This document shows, piece by piece, positions 45,787-53,990 of a stretch of DNA of 64,000 bases. A program made the position numbers and the translations under genes. Under the pieces are notes generated by a model. It did not search any database. It saw nothing but the letters and a program-made list of their open reading frames with translations, and was not told the DNA's origin. This stretch comes from DATDIC01 sp963777625. GTDB taxonomy: Bacteria > Pseudomonadota > Alphaproteobacteria > Acetobacterales > Acetobacteraceae. The stretch covers positions 124,001 to 188,000 of the forward strand of contig CAVZRO010000003.1 of the NCBI GenBank assembly GCA_963777625.1, in the 5' to 3' direction. Each line of letters begins with the position of its first letter. The first letter of the stretch is position 1.

Positions 45787-45963
45787 TCAGGCTGCGACGC
45801 GCAGCGTGTTCAGCCACGCATCGAGATCGTCGGGCAGCACCAGGCGAAGCTTGCCCTGGCGGATCGTCCGCGGACCTTCTCCGCGATGGAGCCTGCGATA
45901 GAGTGTCGGCACCGAGCAGCCGGATAAAGCTGCGGTCTCGACCATCGAATAGGGCACGCGCAT
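45787..45963 (-). CDS. AlpA/excisionase-like HTH protein
   Basis: 58 aa. The pattern MRVPYSMVETAALSGCSVPT-LYRRLHRGEGPRTIRQGK is a winged HTH of the helix-turn-helix-17/AlpA type: a short helix, a turn, a recognition helix with 'PTLYRRL', then a beta wing. AlpA proteins activate integrase or excision in satellite elements and prophages. Its place between the integrase-end regulators and the replication gene fits that role. It was found by reading the minus strand directly, because it is very short. Confidence 0.72.
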   Translation of the reverse strand: MRVPYSMVETAALSGCSVPTLYRRLHRGEGPRTIRQGKLRLVLPDDLDAWLNTLRVAA

Positions 45964-45998
45964 TTGCGTCTCCTTGGGTTGAACGGGAGTGAGAAACG

Positions 45999-47106
45999 TC
46001 AGCGCACCGGCATGTGCCGGACTGCTGCTGTCGTGGGTGTGGCGGGGTTGAACTCGGCTGCCCGAACGCGGCCCCTATAATTAATGGTATTAAACCGCGC
46101 AGTCGTTCCGGGATAAGAACAGCGGCCGTTAACGGCGGCCGACACGACCCCCCAAGTGGACTCGTCGAACGCCACCGCGGCAAGGTCCAGGGCGTGCCGC
46201 AACGTCTCCAGCGTCGCACCTGGCGGTATCGGCCCGCCGGTCAGGCAGACGGCGTCCAGGAGTGCCCAAGCGGTCCGGCCGTTCCATCCCGCCGGGCCGC
46301 ATGTCCGCGTCGGGGGTTCCGAGTCATCAACCATCCAGCGCGCCAAGGCGATGCTGAACTCCGCCGACATGCCTGTGTCGGGGAAACGCCGGAGCATGCG
46401 TTCGAGGGGCGTCTCGTTATCCTGGGCACGATCGAGCGGTGCAGCGGTATCCGCCGCACCGTCGGGCGCGTCGTCATCATAGTCGGGATCGATTCGCATA
46501 CCGCGAGCACCCGTGCCGCAGTCGACTCGCGTGCCCCGGCGACGTATCTCCGCCAGCACGTATGTCGCCGACGTTGCGGGTAACCCGGTCCCGTTGCCTT
46601 CGGCGATCTCACGCCACGCTGTCGCAAGCGCGCATGCGGCATCCAGTTGTGGGTCGGTGATATGCCCGGCGCGGTGCAGCAGGCCGACCACGTGTCCGGC
46701 GTCGGGATTCAGCACATCCCCCACGCCATCCAGCGCACGCGCCCGCCATACCGCAACGGGCGTGGCGAGCTGGTCGGCGAGCTGCTGGCGACGGGACCGG
46801 CTTTTCTCGCCGGACTCCGCGCGGTCGGCGTCGTGATGCTTCGGCCGACCGCGCTTCGGTTTGACCGGGTGCGCGGCAAGCCACTGCGCCGCGGCATCGA
46901 GTACCGGGTGCGCGGGGCTTCGCGGGTGGCGGTGGCGTGGCGGCGGCGGTGGCCGGGCAGCGGGTGATCGCGTGCTGGGCAATTGCCGCCAGCTCGGCGT
47001 CGGTCGGCTTGGGGGCGATACGCCGGGTGTTCAGCAGCTTGGCAGCGGCCAGTGCGGCGTTCTGACCGATCGGAGGTTCGCCTTCAGCGTCGTCATCGGT
47101 ACTCAC
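45999..47106 (-). pseudogene. Hypothetical protein of the element, one frame break
   Basis: Frame one starts MSTDDDAEGEPPIGQNAALA, continues TRRIAPKPTDAELAAIAQHA and reaches a Pro-rich linker. Frame two continues PAHPVLDAAAQWLAAHPVKP, KRGRPKHHDADRAESGEK and a long C-terminal part with TGMSAEFSIALARWMVD and FNTINYRGRVRAAEF. The break is near 46915-46930, within a GC-rich linker. The combined length is about 365 aa. The KRGRPK patch is AT-hook-like, so DNA binding is possible. The stop of the HTH gene upstream overlaps its start (4 bp). Confidence 0.55.
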
Positions 47107-47297
47107 GGCACGCCGGCTTCCAAACGCTCAATGAACGCCAACCCGGTTGAACGGCGCATGTGCCATTTTCCGGCCAGCTTGAATGCCGGGAGGCGCTTCT
47201 TCTCCAGCAGGTGATGCGTCTGGCGCTCGGTCTTTCCGAAGAACGCGGCGATTGCCATCACGCCTTCCAGCAGATCATTCGATAACGTATCTGACAT
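47103..47297 (-). CDS. Small HTH DNA-binding protein (excisionase-like)
   Basis: 64 aa. LEGVMAIAAFFGKTERQTHH followed by LLEKKRLPAFKLAGKWHMRR is a clear helix-turn-helix with the 'K.PAFKLAGKWHMRRS' wing seen in MerR/excisionase-like phage proteins. It overlaps the following gene's start by 4 bp. Expected role: controlling excision or the element's main operon. Confidence 0.72.
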   Translation of the reverse strand: MSDTLSNDLLEGVMAIAAFFGKTERQTHHLLEKKRLPAFKLAGKWHMRRSTGLAFIERLEAGVP

Positions 47298-47328
47298 AGG
47301 ACTCTCCTTGTCTTTGATGGTTGTGGGT

Positions 47329-47808
47329 TTAAGCCCGGACTTCGCGAAAGAGGGTTGTCAGGTTGATCAGCATCGAGTTGCGCAGCCCCTTTTCCAGGTC
47401 ATGGGCCAGTTCCGCGGCGGTCTTGAGGGAGATAAAGGCAATGGCGGAGTCCGGGTCATCGGACCCCACGCCTCCAAATATATCCAAGTAGATCGATTCC
47501 CCGCCGGCTATGGCCTGTTCCCACCTTCGGGCGTCTTTCGGGAGCATTGTCGCAATATCGTCGGCGACGGCGCTGATAAGTTTGATGGGGCAGCCCCAAT
47601 CCGCCAGCCGGTTCAACACGGCCGCCAGGTATATTGTGCCCTTGGCGTAGCGGCGGTGCTTGCCGGTCCCGGTGTAGGTACCGCCGACCGTAGGTAGGGC
47701 GTTCGCGAGGGTCCAATGGCGAATCCGCCGTTGCACGACTGATTTATGCTTCAGGTCGGCAGCTACGGCCTTGGCCAGTTCGTCCAGGGCGAGGATTTGC
47801 TCATCCAT
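47329..47808 (-). CDS. MerR-like HTH regulator, divergent from the integrase
   Basis: About 159 aa from MDEQILALDELAKAVAADLK. An N-terminal HTH-like region (VVQRRIRHWTLANALPTVGG, then GKHRRYAKGTIYLAAVLNRL) resembles MerR-type domains that read 'R(R)Y ... AVLN'. The rest is helical and unassigned. An upstream ATG at 47847 exists, but it would place the operator inside the gene. The gene faces away from the integrase across a short region containing a perfect palindrome, the usual layout for a master regulator of an integrative element. Confidence 0.7.
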   Translation of the reverse strand: MDEQILALDELAKAVAADLKHKSVVQRRIRHWTLANALPTVGGTYTGTGKHRRYAKGTIYLAAVLNRLADWGCPIKLISAVADDIATMLPKDARRWEQAIAGGESIYLDIFGGVGSDDPDSAIAFISLKTAAELAHDLEKGLRNSMLINLTTLFREVRA

Positions 47809-47839
47809 GCGAGGGAAGATAGGACATAGAATGTCTCTT

Positions 47840-47855
47840 GTCAACACCTGTTGAC
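47840..47855. promoter_or_regulatory. Palindromic operator candidate between the regulator and integrase
   Basis: GTCAACA-CC-TGTTGAC is a perfect inverted repeat with 7-bp arms and a 2-bp spacer. It lies 32 bp upstream of the minus-strand regulator's start and 20 bp upstream of the integrase ATG, so a bound protein would touch both promoters. Confidence 0.7.
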
Positions 47856-47874
47856 GTGGGGAAATTTATGCGAC

Positions 47875-49068
47875 ATGCTGCCAGTCGTGGCGACAGTTCG
47901 GAAACGGTCCTGGGGAAACGGAAAAACGGCCTGGGTGGCCGATTACGTGGACCAAGCTGGCCGGCGGCATCTCAAGACCTTCCCCACCAAGAAGGCCGCG
48001 GACCGGTGGCTGGTGGCAGCCCGGCATGAGGTAGCGGCGGGTATCCACACCCCGGAGGCCGCCAGTGCAACTGTTGCCGAGGCTGCCGAGCTGTGGATTC
48101 AGCGTGGAGAACGCGAGCGACTCGAACGGTCCACCCTCGACAAGTACAGGAGCCACGTCACCCTGCACGTCAATCCCGCGATCGGCGCGCTGAAGCTCGC
48201 CCGCCTGTCGGCACCGGCGGTTGAGCAGTTCCGGGACGACTTGGTTGACCGGTTGTCACGCCCAATGGCGGCGAAGGTGCTCGCCAGCTTCAAAGCCATT
48301 CTGGCGGAGGCGCAGCGGCGCGGGCTTGTGGCGCAGAACGTCGCCAGCGCAGTCAGGATCAAGGGGCGGGGTCGCGACGAGCGCAAGCTCGCGGTCGGCC
48401 ACGACATCCCAACCAAGGCGGAGGTGATGGCAATCCTTGAGGCGGCGACCGGACGGTGGCGCCCGTTGCTGGTGACCGCGGTCTTTACGGGCATGAGGGC
48501 GTCGGAACTGCGCGGCCTTGCATGGGATGATGTCGATTTCGACGCGCGGCTGATCCACGTCCGGCAGCGCGCGGACCAATGGGGTGCCATCGGCTCGCCG
48601 AAATCTGAGGCCGGGCACCGGGCGGTACCGATGTCGCCGGCCGTGAATGACGCGCTCCGGGAATGGCGGCTGTCGTGCCCCTGCGTCGGGGCGGGGGAGG
48701 GGCTTGGCCGCATATGGCTGGTGTTCCCAAACGGCGCCGGCAAGCCGGAGAGCCACGCCAACATCGTCAACCGGGGATTCGATCCGATCCAGGTAGCGGC
48801 TGGTGTAGCAGAGCCCCACCCGACGAAGCGCGGGGAGGATGGACAGCCGGTACCGACGGCGAAATACGGCCTCCACGCCCTGCGGCACTTCTTCGCGTCC
48901 TGGGCAATCGAACAAGGGTTCTCGCCCAAGAAGCTACAGGCCCTGCTCGGCCATGCGTCGATCCAAATGACGTTCGATCGATACGGTCACCTATTCCCCA
49001 GCCTGGAGGATGATCACGCCAAATTCGCGTCGGGTGAGCTGGCGCTGATGGGCCGGCCTGCGACATAG
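47875..49068 (+). CDS. int: Tyrosine recombinase (integrase) of the element
   Basis: Phage-type integrase of about 397 aa. The N-terminal arm-binding part (ATVRKRSWGNGKTAWVADYV) is followed by the SAM-like core-binding domain (STLDKYRSHVTLHVNPAIGA). The catalytic residues are present: Arg in TAVFTGMRASELRGL, the Lys region, His and Arg in LHALRHFFASW, His in LLGHAS and the nucleophile Tyr in FDRYGHLF. The ATG at 47875 is preferred over a TTG at 47851, which lies in the operator palindrome. It ends 44 bp before attR, so it belongs to the element. Confidence 0.93.
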   Translation: MLPVVATVRKRSWGNGKTAWVADYVDQAGRRHLKTFPTKKAADRWLVAARHEVAAGIHTPEAASATVAEAAELWIQRGERERLERSTLDKYRSHVTLHVNPAIGALKLARLSAPAVEQFRDDLVDRLSRPMAAKVLASFKAILAEAQRRGLVAQNVASAVRIKGRGRDERKLAVGHDIPTKAEVMAILEAATGRWRPLLVTAVFTGMRASELRGLAWDDVDFDARLIHVRQRADQWGAIGSPKSEAGHRAVPMSPAVNDALREWRLSCPCVGAGEGLGRIWLVFPNGAGKPESHANIVNRGFDPIQVAAGVAEPHPTKRGEDGQPVPTAKYGLHALRHFFASWAIEQGFSPKKLQALLGHASIQMTFDRYGHLFPSLEDDHAKFASGELALMGRPAT

Positions 49069-49112
49069 ACGCGACAAGCGGGCTGCAAAGCGGCAGAATT
49101 GCGTCATTATCC

Positions 49113-49168
49113 GGGGAATCATAATCCCTTGGTCGGTGGTTCAAATCCGCCCGCCGCTACCATCCGAA
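49113..49168 (+). repeat. attR: second 56-bp direct repeat
   Basis: Identical to 33484-33539, but lacking the 5' half of the tRNA, so it is not a tRNA gene. The bases before it differ from those before attL, marking the right junction of the element with the chromosome. The following 200 bp to the next gene hold no supported feature. Confidence 0.95.
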
Positions 49169-49368
49169 AATACCGAAATTATGTGAGACGCTGTCGCGGG
49201 TGACAGTCGGCCCGCGTCCGCTTTGTTGCGGCGTACCCACCGGAAAAAGCGCCCGCTTGCATTCCTCCGGCTATTGTCGGGATCGGCATTCGCCCGCCAT
49301 CCCGATTGCGTGCGCCGCGGGTGCGCCGGTAGTCTCCCTTCACGCCATCCTTTTGCTAGGAAAATCCG

Positions 49369-49945
49369 ATGTCCCTCGATCCCAACCGACTGATCCTGAC
49401 CGGCGAAAACCCTTTTATCCGCCTGAGCGAGACCGACGCAGGCGCCACCACCACCAACGCCAGCTTCTGGCGCATCCTGATCTCACCCGCCGGCGCTGGC
49501 CATGTGCTGTACCCTGAAGAGCGAGCTGACCCAGGACCGGTGGAAGATCTATTCCGACAATATCGCCATGGCGCGCTGGCTGCAGAACACGGTGCAGGGC
49601 ATGCTCAACGGCGAGCTCTCGGACACCTCGATCCCGGTGACCGGTGCAGTGTTCGACAAGGAAGGCGATGCGCGCGATTTCTGGACCGAGCAAGCGGTAT
49701 CGCACGATGAGGAGATCACGCTGACCTGGTATGATATCGGCGAGCCGCTGCTGATCCACACGCAGCCAAGCCCTCCTCCGACACGCAAATACGGTGTCTG
49801 CACGGTGCTGATCCCGGCGCTCGGGGCACGCCTGACGGTCAATGGGGTTCAGGCAAAGGGCCGCCCGTTTCCGACCCAGCGCGAGGGCAGGCCATTCAGC
49901 ACCTCTGCCCTGGCGTTCTCCGAAAGCTGGACCGAGACACGCTGA
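49369..49945 (+). pseudogene. Hypothetical protein, one frame break
   Basis: The first frame (MSLDPNRLILTGENPFIRLS to AGAGHVLY) continues one base further on as LKSELTQDRWKIYSDNIAMA, then ARWLQNTVQGMLNGELSDTS and onward to SESWTETR. The break is at a CCC near 49513; taking out one C gives a 191-aa protein. An AGGAAAA site precedes the ATG. The family is not recognised. It is the first gene after the element's right junction. Confidence 0.6.
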
Positions 49946-50281
49946 CACCTTCGCCAGCCGCGGCGGACCCCGTTTTCACGATGCCAGGCTGACGATCTTG
50001 CAGCATGGCGTCGTATCTAGCGGCCGACTTGCGGCTGACCGAGAGCGGCGGCCGCGCGCTGGGCCGTCAGGCCGCCTTGGCGGGCTTCTCTCCTGCCGCC
50101 CCGAGCTCGGCATGCACCCGTGGCGCGGACAGCATGACCCCATGGACGGCAGCGGGGCCGGCGCACCCCGGCGCGCCCGCGCCATTCTGCCGAATGCCTC
50201 GGCATCACGCGACGGCCTGGACACACCTTAACATCCGGCTTATCCCGGCGTCATAAATACTGGGAATAAGGGAGTGGGAGC
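49946..50281. other. Intergenic region with no supported gene
   Basis: About 335 bp. Frames on both strands are Ala/Arg/Pro-rich and lack clear starts. The last part before the PEP-CTERM gene (from about 50230) is AT-richer and contains GGGAATAAGGGAG, a likely ribosome binding region. Confidence 0.4.
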
Positions 50282-50923
50282 ATGCATAAGGGATTGCTGG
50301 CCGCGGTGACGGTTATCGCGGCCGTATCGTTGGGCTCGGGCGCACACGCCAGCACCTACGATTTCAGCTTTTACGGTCCGGGCGTCAGTGGGGTGATCAA
50401 CCTGACCTATGGCGCGGCCACGGATGCGACTTATTCGAACGCCTTCGTGGTCACTGGGATCAGCGGCACCATCTCGGACTCCAACATCGGCATCGATAAG
50501 GCGCCGATCGGCATGCTCGAGCCGCGCAACTTCGCGACCCCGGAGCCGGGCAACCTCCTGGCGCCGAACAGCTTCAGCCGGTTCGCGGTAGCGTCCGGTC
50601 TGCCGGCTGATAACAATGGCTTTCTGACCTACGACAACCTCTTCTGGCCCGGCGGGTCACCGCCGACAGCCACCGACTACCCGATCGGCGGCGGGTTCCT
50701 GGACATCTACGGGCTGCTCTTCGATATCGGTGGCGGCCGGGTCGTGGACTTCTGGAGTAATGGCAATTCCGGCAGCGGCGTCGATTACGGTATAGCCGTC
50801 GCGACCTCGGCGACGTCGCTCAATTACGTCGGTGGCGGCGTGAAGGTTCCGGAGCCTGGCTCGCTGGCTCTGCTCGGGGCTGGAATCGTCCTTTTCGGCG
50901 CCATCCGTCGCCGCGCAGCCTGA
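50282..50923 (+). CDS. PEP-CTERM sorting-domain protein
   Basis: A 213-aa secreted protein. It has a signal peptide (HKGLLAAVTVIAAVSLGSGAHA, cleavage probably after AHA), then a beta-rich Gly/Ser-rich body, and a C-terminal sorting signal VPEPGSLALLGAGIVLFG followed by IRRRAA. The PEP-CTERM tripartite tail (PEP motif, hydrophobic helix, basic end) is processed by exosortase and often goes with exopolysaccharide production. The exosortase gene is not in the window. The body is not recognised as an enzyme. Confidence 0.88.
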   Translation: MHKGLLAAVTVIAAVSLGSGAHASTYDFSFYGPGVSGVINLTYGAATDATYSNAFVVTGISGTISDSNIGIDKAPIGMLEPRNFATPEPGNLLAPNSFSRFAVASGLPADNNGFLTYDNLFWPGGSPPTATDYPIGGGFLDIYGLLFDIGGGRVVDFWSNGNSGSGVDYGIAVATSATSLNYVGGGVKVPEPGSLALLGAGIVLFGAIRRRAA

Positions 50924-51237
50924 GACACAAGAGGGCGGCCGGCCACCGCGCCGGCCCTATCTGCGCCGCCGCCGGTCTGGGCTGACTCGGACGGGGAGCT
51001 GAACTTCACAGCGCTGGGCATGGAGGCGATGGAGAACGTCGCCGAAGGAGTTCACACGTCCAACCCGGAGATCGGTCTTATTTGGCCAGTGGGCTGATCG
51101 GGGTCGAGAGCACCGTTGCGTATGTATTGATGGGGGGCGGCCTGCTCCCGGCATTGACGCGCCATAACGTGGCCGTCGGGTAGCGCCACGATGATAGGAG
51201 CCGTCCACTACGCAGATTGTCTCACCGAGCAATGGTT
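50924..51237. other. Intergenic region with one copy of a diverged repeat
   Basis: No confident gene. A GC-rich inverted segment (around 50933-50957) follows the PEP-CTERM gene and may be its terminator. The second half contains one copy (51129-51218) of a repeat that recurs at 52123-52216. Confidence 0.4.
51129..51218 (+). repeat. Diverged repeat, copy 1
   Basis: About 90 bp sharing the order GATGGGG...CTCCCGGCAT...CACTACGCAGATT with 52123-52216 in direct orientation. The copies flank the MBL-fold gene. Identity is partial, so this may be an old duplication or a dispersed intergenic repeat family. Confidence 0.5.
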
Positions 51238-52011
51238 TCAGGTCCGCGGGATCGCTGCTGATGCCGCGATCTGCCGCACGGCGGAGAACCGATCAAATAT
51301 GCGACGGTCGTAGTAGTCAGCCAACGAGCAAAGCGTGGCATCGACATCGCCAGAAAATGACGGGCCATGCATGAGCGCCAAGGTGCGCGGTGAGAGTTCC
51401 GCGAGCTTTCGGATCGTCGCGCCCATGCCGGGGTTCAAGCTGGAATAATTGAACAGGTCCTCGGCGACGATAGCGGGTCCGACAATATCGCTCTCGGTCA
51501 ACGCTGGGCCATTGCCGAGTTGGGTGAACAGGTCGCCGCACAGCAGCGTCCCGGTGGTCTCTTCGTAAAGGATGCCCGCCTCCCAACCATGCGGAATATG
51601 CGGCGTGTCCAGATAGCGAACCCGCTTGCCTTCGCCGAGATCGATCGTCTCGCCGTCTTGCAGGACGCGCGGTGCGCGGTCGGCCATGTCGTTCAACGAT
51701 ACCAGGCATCCGGTGGTTCCATGCGCCACTTCAGCCCGCGGCGCGACCGCCAGCCACTCGTTCATCGCGCCGCACTCGTCGGCCTCATAGTGGCCGAAGG
51801 TGATCCAGCGCAGCCGCTCGACCGCGATGAGGCGGCCGACTGCCGACCGAACGAGCGGGAACATTCGCCGGAGACCGGTGTGGAACAGCAGCGGCTCGTC
51901 GCCAAGGACAAGGAATTGGTTGAAAGTGAAGCCGGCCGGCGGCGCGATCTCCCCCACGAAGGTCGAAAGTCTGTAGATGCCGCTGGCGATTTCGTCGATC
52001 TTGGTTTCCAT
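51238..52011 (-). CDS. MBL-fold (ODP-type) metal-dependent protein
   Basis: 257 aa from METKIDEIASGIYRLSTFVG. The metal site GHYEADECGAMNEWL reads H-x-E-x-D, the pattern of the oxygen-binding di-iron flavodiiron (ODP) branch, not the H-x-H-x-D-H of hydrolases. Further ligands are probably the histidines in EVAHGTTGC and DTPHIPHGWEAG and the aspartate in LLCGDLFTQ. LALMHGPSFSGD near the end resembles FprA-type proteins without the flavodoxin domain. It may bind O2 or NO, but this is inferred from the motif. Confidence 0.75.
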   Translation of the reverse strand: METKIDEIASGIYRLSTFVGEIAPPAGFTFNQFLVLGDEPLLFHTGLRRMFPLVRSAVGRLIAVERLRWITFGHYEADECGAMNEWLAVAPRAEVAHGTTGCLVSLNDMADRAPRVLQDGETIDLGEGKRVRYLDTPHIPHGWEAGILYEETTGTLLCGDLFTQLGNGPALTESDIVGPAIVAEDLFNYSSLNPGMGATIRKLAELSPRTLALMHGPSFSGDVDATLCSLADYYDRRIFDRFSAVRQIAASAAIPRT

Positions 52012-52122
52012 TTGCCTCTCCATGCGTGCCCTGACTTCGGCCATGGACCGCGCGCCACCCAACTCGTCGGATCAGAACTCATCATCATTGGAGCCGTACT
52101 TGAGATAGTCGGATATTGCTCG

Positions 52123-52216
52123 ATGGGGTGGACGGCCCCCGCTCCCGGCATCGATGTGCCAAAACGTGGTCGTTTGGAAACGCCACAACGAGGGCAGCCG
52201 CCCGCCACGCAGATTA
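52123..52216 (+). repeat. Diverged repeat, copy 2
   Basis: See copy 1 at 51129-51218. It shares GATGGGG, CTCCCGGCATCGATG and CACGCAGATT blocks in the same order and orientation. Confidence 0.5.
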
Positions 52217-52372
52217 CTACGATTGAAGCCCGTTGGCGACGTTGCGAACCGACGCCACGTTCTTAGGCGATTTGCCCGATGGTATCGGACGAACCCACCG
52301 GCGACCGTATGATATCATGAAATACCAACCCGTGCGGGCGACAACTCTCGGATCCGTCATGCCCGCAGATAC

Positions 52373-53920
52373 GTCATGCCCGCGAAAGCGCTAGGGCAAG
52401 CGCACAAGTAATATCTACTTTGTAACGTGCGGGTGATGGATTTGTTGTTGCGCGACGCGGAGCGGTTACGATTCGCTGTGTTCGACCTGAATAAGCACGG
52501 GGTCGACGATGACATGGTCTCTGGGGACCTTCGGGGATGTTCGTCTCGATAAAAGGGGGCGAACTGCTCGAACGAGTGGTGATGCGCAAGACGCTCTGCC
52601 TGCGTCGGCTGGGTGAGCGTCGGGGCACGCAACTGGGGGCCGGCCGGTTTCTCGCCAACCCGAAGGTGACGGCGGAGCAGATCGTTGCCAGTTGGCCGCA
52701 GCGCACCGCGGCGGCCTGCGCCGGGCGTCATGTGCTGGCGATCGAGGATGCCAGCCATATCCGGTTTCCGACCACGACGGCGCGGCGTCGCGGCCTCGGC
52801 CCGGTGAAACAGGGCAATGTCCACGGGCTGATGGTGCACGCGGTGCTGGCGGTCGATGCCGACAGTCATGCCTGTCTTGGCCTGGTCGGCGGCACGGTGT
52901 GGAACCGTCCCGGCGTCAATCCGGTCTCCAACAAGCAGCGGGCGCTGGACGACCGCGAATTGCTGCACTGGCTGGACGGCGCGCACCAGGCCGGCGTGGT
53001 GTTGGCACAGGCGGCGATGGTAACCGTCGTCGCCGACCGCGAGGCGGACATGTATGCGCTGTGGGCGCGAGGGGCGGCCGACAACCGCCATTTGCTGATC
53101 CGCGCGACCCGCGACCGCGCGCTGGCCGATGGCGGCCGGCTGTATGCCGCCGCCGCCGCGTTCGCACCCGCCGGCGCGCGGCGCTTCGCCCTGCCGGCGC
53201 GCGATCCCGGCAAGCCCAGGCGCGACGTCGTCGTCGAACTGCGTTACGGGGAGGTCGAAATCCGCCGTCCGGAGCAGGAGCGCGACCGCACGCTGCCGGC
53301 AAGCGTCCGGCTGCGCTTGATCGAAGTCGTCGAGCCGGACCCGGGCGCCGCGGCGAAGCGGGGCGACGAGCCGATCCATTGGCGGCTGCTTACCACCCAC
53401 ACGATCGATGATGCCGAGCAGGCGTGGCGCATCGTCGACTGGTATCGCGCCCGCTGGGTCATCGAGCAATTGTTCCGGGTGATGAAATCGCAGGGTCTGC
53501 GGCTGGAGGACAGCCAACTCGCCACCGCCGAGGGACTGCGCAAGCTCACCGCCATCGCGGTCAAGGCGGCCTGCATCGACATCCAACTCACCCAGGAGCG
53601 CGACGGCCGCCACAAGCTGCCGCCGGCACGGTGTTCAGCGCGCCGGAGATCGAGACCATCGAGGCGTTGGTGCGAGCTGGAGGGCAACACGAGAAGCAGA
53701 AGAATCCCATCGCCGGGACGCTGGCGGGAAGCTGGTTATCGCCGCTCGGATGCTGGACTGCTACGGCAAACGCCGGAGATATGCGGGCGGATTGGAGCGG
53801 TTTATCAGACATAGGGGGGCTGATCGGATCGAGGCAGAAATAAGATGTGCAATGGGAATCCAGCCGAAAAGCGCTGAATTCCGAGGGTTTGGCTGGATGC
53901 CCGCTTTTCGCGGGAATGAC
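52373..53920. mobile_element. Degraded IS4-family insertion region
   Basis: A broken IS4-type transposase lies between inverted-repeat-like sequences: GTCATGCCCGCGAAAGCG (52373-52390) and its imperfect complement CGCTTTTCGCGGGAATGAC (53902-53920). These may be dispersed REP-like palindromes and not the true IS ends, and no target duplication was identified. The 300 bp before 52373 hold only copy 2 of the diverged repeat. Confidence 0.6.
52509..53843 (+). pseudogene. IS4-family transposase, several frame breaks
   Basis: The N-terminus MTWSLGTFGDVRLDKRG is in one frame. The main body (ELLERVVMRKTLCLRRLG, AGRHVLAIEDASHIRF) follows a shift in AAAAGGGGG near 52556. The body has DDE acids in VTVVADREADMYALW and the IS4 signature Y(2)R(3)E(6)K in WYRARWVIEQLFRVMK. 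A further shift near 53628 leads to VFSAPEIETIEALVRAGGQ, and another near 53740 to LDCYGKRRRYAGGLERFI. The number of breaks and the poor C-terminus suggest a dead insertion sequence, possibly made worse by sequence errors. Confidence 0.8.
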
Positions 53921-53990
53921 GAACGTACGGTATAATACCAGTTGAGACGGGCCGCTCCGCCGAGCCTGATGGCCGATCGTCCGACCGTGC

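Larger units (their letters stand above)
33484..49168. mobile_element. Integrative element of about 15.6 kb in a tRNA(CAU) gene, satellite-like layout
   Basis: It is bounded by identical 56-bp repeats and carries a tyrosine recombinase next to the right repeat. Divergent from the integrase is a minus-strand run of HTH regulators, an AlpA-like protein, small unknown proteins, and a primase/helicase replication protein. Further on is a GARPGAGR-motif protein, then cargo (FkbM methyltransferase, SRAP, membrane proteins). No capsid, portal, large terminase, tail, lysis, conjugation or relaxase gene is seen. This matches a phage satellite (PICI-like) plan better than a prophage or conjugative element, but helper dependence is inferred. 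Confidence 0.85.

Noticed and set aside
49113..49163. Second tRNA gene at the right end of the element
   Set aside because: Only the 3' part from the anticodon stem is present; the acceptor and D-arm 5' half are missing, so it is the attR repeat.
33484..49168. Complete or defective prophage
   Set aside because: No portal, capsid, large terminase, tail, holin or endolysin could be recognised in any frame across 15.6 kb; a satellite or simple integrative element fits better.
53129..53320. Several short frames inside the transposase
   Set aside because: They are shadow frames of the IS4 transposase body.
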